Assembly (NCBI GenBank): GCA_035995985.1
Contig: DASYJY010000035.1
Location: 1-64,000, forward strand
From: JADGNZ01 sp035995985
GTDB taxonomy: Bacteria > Acidobacteriota > Thermoanaerobaculia > Gp7-AA8
Direction: 5' to 3'
Length of the DNA stretch: 64,000 nucleotides
This document shows, in pieces, positions 59,975 to 64,000 of this stretch. Position 1 is the stretch's first letter, and every line of letters starts with the position of its first letter. The notes under the pieces are model-generated. The model did no database searches and had not been told where the DNA came from. It saw only the letters and a list, made by a program, of their open reading frames with translations. The position numbers and the translations under genes are program-made.

Positions 59975-60704
59975 ATTCGCGCACGCGGCGGATTGCGAGC
60001 AACGTTCCTCCGATGTAAGGCGCCGCACCGCGACCGCCGTCGTAATGCAGCGTGAGACGCTCGTCTTCCTGTCCGAATCGGACTTCGAGACCAATAGTGT
60101 AACCCGGCAGCCGAATCGAGTGGATTCTCGATCCATCCACGCCCGCTCCTCGCGCTTCTTTCTCGCCGATCGTCGAGTCGACCGGCACGTCCACTTGCTG
60201 TTCGCGAACCTCGGAGATCCGCCAGGCCAGCTCGCGAGCCATACCGCTCGGCGCGTCAATCTTCCCCGCGTACGCGCTATCAATGATTTCCCAACTCGGC
60301 AGATATTTCGCGGCCTCGACAGCGAATCGCTGCAGCAGCGCGGCGGTGATCGCGAAGTTGCCTACTGCAACGACGCCTACGGACGCGGATTTCGCAGCGT
60401 CGTCGATCTGGGTGAAATCCTCCAGCGTCAATCCTGAGCTCCCGATCACGATGTGCAGGCCACGGCTGATCGCTGCCAGGACGTGGCCTTTCACAGAAGC
60501 TGCGCTGGTGTAGTCGACGAAAACATCAGACGCTGTCGTCAGCGCATCGTCAACCGAAGAGCTAATGGTGACGTCGCCAATTTTCTTGCCGCTGGCGCGC
60601 CTCGCCGCAGCGGCAACCAGTTGAAGATCGTGAGCTTCATCGATCGCTTGCGCGAGTGGCTTCCCCACCCAGCCCGTTACTCCGGCCACAGTGACTCGGA
60701 TCAT
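59937..60704 (-). CDS. dapB: Atypical DapB-family dihydrodipicolinate reductase
   Basis: A 255-residue protein with the dapB-like nucleotide loop VAGVTGWVGKPL, DYTSAASVKGHV, GSSGLT and GNFAITAALLQRF. The active-site stretch normally reading EIIExHHxxKxDAPSGT is EIIDSAYAGKIDAPSGM here: both catalytic histidines are replaced (Ala, Tyr) and Thr is Met, while the Lys is kept. It may have altered chemistry or use another substrate. The longer reading to 61592 is antisense to argF and is rejected. Confidence 0.8.
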   Translation of the reverse strand: MIRVTVAGVTGWVGKPLAQAIDEAHDLQLVAAAARRASGKKIGDVTISSSVDDALTTASDVFVDYTSAASVKGHVLAAISRGLHIVIGSSGLTLEDFTQIDDAAKSASVGVVAVGNFAITAALLQRFAVEAAKYLPSWEIIDSAYAGKIDAPSGMARELAWRISEVREQQVDVPVDSTIGEKEARGAGVDGSRIHSIRLPGYTIGLEVRFGQEDERLTLHYDGGRGAAPYIGGTLLAIRRVREFTGLVRGLDRIL

Positions 60705-60746
60705 CAAGCGATCATACGGCCCTTCGCACGTACAATCCGCACCGCA

Positions 60747-61670
60747 ATGAGGCACAAAGACTTCCTCGAAATTCACGACTACTCCGCCGACGAGGTGCGC
60801 GAGATCTTCGAGATCGCTCGCGACATGAAGGCCGATCGCGAGAAGTACCGCGATGCGCTGAAGGGAAAGACGCTGGCGATGATCTTCGAGAAATCGTCGA
60901 CTCGCACGCGCGTCTCCTTCGAAGTGGGGATGTTCCAGATGGGCGGCCACGCGCTCTTTCTGTCTTCCCGCGACATCCAGATCGGACGTGGCGAGCCGAT
61001 TTACGACAGCGCGAAAGTCCTCTCGCGCTACGTCGACGGCATCATGGCCCGCACGTTCGCGCACAAGACGGTCACGGAGCTCGCCGAGTATTCGAGCGTG
61101 CCGGTCATCAACGGACTCACCGATCTCTCGCACCCGATGCAGGCGATGACCGATTACTTCACCGCCTGGGAGCACCTCGGCGATCTCAAAGGCCGCAAGC
61201 TCGCCTACATCGGCGACGGCAACAACATGGCCCACTCGCTGATGTTCGGCGCGTCGAAGGTAGGGATGCACATCTCCATCGCCACGCCGCCTAGCTACGC
61301 GCCCGATCCGATGATCGTCGCGCAATCGCAGGGCGATGCTGATTACGCTGGTACGAAGGTCACCATCACGACGTCGATCGACGAAGCGGTGCGCGATGCC
61401 GACGTCGTGGAGACGGACGTGTGGGCGTCGATGGGGCAGGAAGCGGAAGCGCAGAAACGACAGAAAGACTTCGAAGGTTGGATGGTCGATTCGCGCGTGA
61501 TGTCGCTCGCGAAGAAGGACGCCATCTTCATGCACTGCCTTCCCGCCCATCGCGGCGAGGAAGTGGCCGGCGAGGTCATCGACTCGCCGCAATCAGTCAT
61601 CTACGACGAAGCCGAGAACCGGCTGCACGTGCAGAAGGCGATCATGTACGTGTTGATGAAGAATGCCTGA
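60747..61670 (+). CDS. argF: Ornithine carbamoyltransferase
   Basis: A 307-residue transferase making citrulline for arginine. Carbamoyl-phosphate loop SSTRTRVSF, HPMQAMTD, the SMG loop WASMGQE and the ornithine motif HCLPAHRGEEV identify it as OTC and not aspartate carbamoyltransferase. Divergent from dapB across 42 bp; the 3' end overlaps the next gene by 8 nt. Confidence 0.96.
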   Translation: MRHKDFLEIHDYSADEVREIFEIARDMKADREKYRDALKGKTLAMIFEKSSTRTRVSFEVGMFQMGGHALFLSSRDIQIGRGEPIYDSAKVLSRYVDGIMARTFAHKTVTELAEYSSVPVINGLTDLSHPMQAMTDYFTAWEHLGDLKGRKLAYIGDGNNMAHSLMFGASKVGMHISIATPPSYAPDPMIVAQSQGDADYAGTKVTITTSIDEAVRDADVVETDVWASMGQEAEAQKRQKDFEGWMVDSRVMSLAKKDAIFMHCLPAHRGEEVAGEVIDSPQSVIYDEAENRLHVQKAIMYVLMKNA

Positions 61671-62655
61671 CGCACAAACCCGACACACGCGCGGCCTGAC
61701 CGTCGTCATCATCCTCGGCGTGATTTTTTTTGCGCTGCTGGCGCTGCTGATTCTGCGCAGCGGGAAACATGGTGACGCGCCGCCGCCGGCGTCGGAAAAC
61801 CTGTCGGTGCTTGCGCTGCGGCTTCGGCTTCGTACGCAGCCGACGGCGAATGCGCCCGTTGTCGCGACGGCGACGAACGGCGAAAAGCTGATCGTGCTCG
61901 AAGACCGCGGCGCGTGGGTTCGCGTGCAGGACGACGACGGCATGACCGGCTGGGCCGAGCGCAACTCGCTGGAGCGCACGTCCGAGCGCGAGCGCCGCCT
62001 GGCGCGCTACGAAACGATTCGCAAGCTGCCTGCACTCAACGCCATCGTCAGTGCGCGCACGCCGCTCTACGCCGGCCCCGGGATTTTTTATCCGATCATC
62101 GGCGAGCTGTCGGCGGAGACGCAGGTGAAGGTTTACACGCGCGACCACGATTTCTACGCGCTCGATCACGACAACCAAATCGCGTACGCGGATGTCGATG
62201 CGATCGACGTCAGTTCCGCCGGCACGCGTCAGGTCGAAGTGCATACCGATACCACCGCCACTGACACCGCCGCGACCACGTCCGCCGCTCCGCCGGAAAC
62301 CGAGTCGCAGCCGCCGACCGAAACCGCGCCAGCCGAGGTGCATGTGGCGACGGACAACGGCGGCGTTTACTCCGCGGTGCCGGCCGGCGGCACGCAGCCG
62401 GAGGAGACCGATCGCGTCGTTCCGCGTTATCCGATGATGGCGCGCCGCGCCGGGATTCAGGGACCGGTCGTCGTCCGCGGGATTGTCCGCCGCGATGGGA
62501 CCATCGACAACGTGGAAGTCATCCGCGATCTCCCCTACGGCCTCGGCGACGCCGCTCGCGACGCGGTGAGCCAGTGGCACTTCCGGCCGGCGACGGTTCG
62601 CGGCGAGCCGATTGATGTGTATTACACGGTGACCGTGAATTTCCGATTGCAGTGA
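61663..62655 (+). CDS. Membrane-anchored SH3 and TonB C-terminal domain protein
   Basis: A 330-residue protein: signal anchor (TVVIILGVIFFALLALLIL), two bacterial SH3 repeats (about 50-100, LRLRTQPTANAPVVAT; and 120-185, GPGIFYPIIGELSAETQVKV), a Thr/Pro/Ala-rich linker, and a TonB C-terminal domain (about 255-330: YPMMARRAGIQGPVVVRGIV, WHFRPATVRGEP). It probably spans the periplasm and binds outer-membrane proteins or glycan. Confidence 0.85.
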   Translation: MPDAQTRHTRGLTVVIILGVIFFALLALLILRSGKHGDAPPPASENLSVLALRLRLRTQPTANAPVVATATNGEKLIVLEDRGAWVRVQDDDGMTGWAERNSLERTSERERRLARYETIRKLPALNAIVSARTPLYAGPGIFYPIIGELSAETQVKVYTRDHDFYALDHDNQIAYADVDAIDVSSAGTRQVEVHTDTTATDTAATTSAAPPETESQPPTETAPAEVHVATDNGGVYSAVPAGGTQPEETDRVVPRYPMMARRAGIQGPVVVRGIVRRDGTIDNVEVIRDLPYGLGDAARDAVSQWHFRPATVRGEPIDVYYTVTVNFRLQ

Positions 62656-62675
62656 TGGTTGAGATCCTGCCGAAC

Positions 62676-62782
62676 CACCAGCACAGACAAGAGTGTCTGT
62701 GCCACACCGGCTCTCCCGCTTCGCTCGGATGCGCAAGTACGGAAGGGTCAATGTGGCACAGACACTCTTGTCTGTGCTGGTG
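62676..62782. repeat. 31-bp perfect inverted repeat, REP/MITE-like
   Basis: Arms 62676-62706 and 62752-62782 are exact inverse complements of 31 bp, with a 45-bp spacer. Each arm holds its own 8-bp palindrome with 4-nt loop (CACAGACA / TGTCTGTG). It lies between convergent genes. This is the layout of paired REP elements or a minimal MITE; it may also act as terminator. Confidence 0.85.
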
Positions 62783-62788
62783 TTCGCG

Positions 62789-63430
62789 CTAAATCACACC
62801 TAAGTCAATCGCCCGCAGCACCGCGCGAGTGCGATCTCGCACTCCCAGCTTCGCCAGAAGGTTCGAGATGTGATTCTTCACGGTGCCGTCGGTGATGTTG
62901 AGCAGGTCGCCGATTTCCTTGTTGCTGTAGCCGCCGGCGAGGAGGCGCAGGATGGTTCGTTCGCGGTCGGTGAGCGGCTCGGGGAGGTCGACGGATTCGA
63001 ACGAGGAGTCGCTCCTCTCCAGTGCGCGCATGATCCGCTCGGTGATGACCGGCTCGATGCACGTTCCTCCATCAGCGAGCGTCCGAATCGCGCCGGCGAG
63101 CCGTTCCAGCGAGACGTCCTTGAGCAGCCAGCCTTTCGCGCCGGCGCGGACGGCTTCGAACAAAATCGCGTCGTCGTCGAACGTCGTCAGGATCAGTGTC
63201 GGACGCGCGGCGTTGCGTTCGCGCAGGGTGCGCAGGACGCCGACGCCGTCGAGTTTCGGCATGCGCAGGTCGAGCAGGACGACGTCCGGCTTCTCGCGCT
63301 CGATCACTTCGACCGCTTCTTCACCATCGCTGGCCTCGGCGACGACTTCGATGTCCGGCACGAGCGCGAGGAGGCTGCGCAGGCCCTGGCGAACGATGGT
63401 TTGATCCTCGACGATGCAGATGCGAATCAC
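62789..63430 (-). CDS. NarL/FixJ-family response regulator
   Basis: A 213-residue regulator. Receiver: RICIVEDQTIVRQGL, phosphoacceptor Asp in VVLLDLRMP, LKDVSLERLAGAI. LuxR-type HTH: LTDRERTILRLLAGGYSNKEIGDLL, TVKNHISNLLAKLGV. Its ATG overlaps the stop of the sensor kinase gene (ATGA), so the two form one two-component system. Confidence 0.95.
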   Translation of the reverse strand: MIRICIVEDQTIVRQGLRSLLALVPDIEVVAEASDGEEAVEVIEREKPDVVLLDLRMPKLDGVGVLRTLRERNAARPTLILTTFDDDAILFEAVRAGAKGWLLKDVSLERLAGAIRTLADGGTCIEPVITERIMRALERSDSSFESVDLPEPLTDRERTILRLLAGGYSNKEIGDLLNITDGTVKNHISNLLAKLGVRDRTRAVLRAIDLGVI

Positions 63431-64000
63431 GCGGTGGCTCCGAGCGGGAGCGTCACGTGGAGCGAGAAGCCGCGGCCGCGCATCGACGTCACTTCGAACG
63501 TGCCGCGCGCCTGTTGCACGCGCTCGCGAAGACCGAGGAGGCCGTTGCCGAACGTGACGTTGTCGGCGCCGACGCCGTCGTCGCGCGCATCGATCGACAG
63601 CGTGTGCTCGGCAGTGCCGAGGTTCAGCCAGAGATTGCGCGCGCCGGAGTGACGCACAGCGTTGGTCACGATTTCCTGCACGGTCCGCAGCGCGACCTCG
63701 GCGATGTTCGCGTCGGCCACGGCCAGCTCGCGTGGAAAGTTGAGATGGAGCGACGGCGCGACGATTACATCGCGCAGCGATTCGAGCGACGACGTCAGAT
63801 CGACAGGTTCGTCATTGCGAAGGCGGCTGACGACGTCGCGAACGTCGGCTAGGAGATGCTTTGCGATCGACTTGCTCTTCTCGATCGGCTCCTTCGCATC
63901 GCCCGACGCGAGATGCCCGGCCACTTCGAGATTGAGACTGAGCGCGGTCAGGTGATGGCCGAGGAGATCGTGGAGGTCGCGCGCGATGCGGAGGCGTTCC
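63427..64000 (-). CDS. NarX/DesK-type sensor histidine kinase (partial, runs off the right edge)
   Basis: The last ~191 residues are in the window. The HisKA_3 box near the edge reads RIARDLHDLLGHHLTALSL with the phospho-His. HATPase_c follows with the N-box QEIVTNAVRHSGA, DDGVGADNVTFGNGLLGLRERV, and GRGFSLHVTLPL. It pairs with the NarL-type regulator encoded directly downstream. The sensor part lies outside the window. Confidence 0.93.
   Translation of the reverse strand, partial: ERLRIARDLHDLLGHHLTALSLNLEVAGHLASGDAKEPIEKSKSIAKHLLADVRDVVSRLRNDEPVDLTSSLESLRDVIVAPSLHLNFPRELAVADANIAEVALRTVQEIVTNAVRHSGARNLWLNLGTAEHTLSIDARDDGVGADNVTFGNGLLGLRERVQQARGTFEVTSMRGRGFSLHVTLPLGATA

Overview
The window is high-GC, densely coded bacterial chromosome. 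It carries no rRNA, tRNA, CRISPR array, insertion sequence or prophage that I can see. The best guess for the host is a member of the Acidobacteriota. The reasons are a VWFA-related protein of the acidobacterial type, a Pkn-type kinase fused to a TolB-like propeller, abundant secreted S9/S46/M16 peptidases, and a mixed type II secretion/type IV pilus operon with PilM-PilN-PilO-PilP. This assignment is inference; no marker tree can be built here.

Layout. 1-2250: end of a biotin-dependent carboxylase, HMG-CoA lyase (leucine catabolism), a thioesterase and a conserved unknown. 2390-7230: an SPFH-phosphodiesterase-TPR fusion facing a secreted S9 peptidase. 7270-8821: a perR-ahpC-ahpD peroxide operon behind a 7-1-7 PerR-type box. 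8860-9594: a Phd/VapB-type antitoxin with a frameshifted PIN toxin. 9600-12091: unknown protein, M16 peptidase, methyltransferase. 12101-21764: a ten-gene minus-strand operon (gspF, gspE, pilM, pilN, pilO, pilP-like, gspD, three gspG-like pseudopilins). 21963-33271: diguanylate cyclase, a FimT-like pilin, then a three-gene minor-pilin operon (PilX-like, a 1317-residue pilin-adhesin, PilW-like) behind a probable sigma-54 promoter, followed by a PilS/NtrB-like kinase and the prepilin peptidase. 33302-37824: small unknown, secreted metallopeptidase, RsbW/SpoIIAA-like partner-switch pair, and two paralogous secreted proteins flanking a glycine-rich RRM protein. 37850-49176: lepA, GNAT, S46 peptidase, orphan degenerate VapB, Ser/Thr kinase, hydroxyacid dehydrogenase with a highly structured RNA in front, ferredoxin, GreA fusion, small unknown. 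49294-64000: ankyrin lipoprotein, quinone oxidoreductase, ABC exporter, exonuclease III, frameshifted Uma2-type gene, OmpA and VWA proteins, YkgJ-type protein, possible nuclease, MoaE, Nudix, MBL hydrolase, atypical DapB, ornithine carbamoyltransferase, SH3-TonB protein, and a NarL-type two-component system running off the right edge.

How it works together. The 12-33 kb block encodes one envelope-spanning pseudopilus machine: assembly ATPase, platform, alignment complex, secretin, major and minor pseudopilins and the processing peptidase. A c-di-GMP synthase and a sigma-54-type sensor kinase lie inside it. No PilT or PilY1 is seen.

The most interesting unexplained signals are (i) the minus-strand structured RNA at 46191-46404, whose long helix pairs better as RNA on the minus strand; (ii) the giant pilin-adhesin operon with its sigma-54 promoter; and (iii) a family of intergenic palindromes built from 7-8 bp tandem words. 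I do not see a clear-cut new defence or mobile system.
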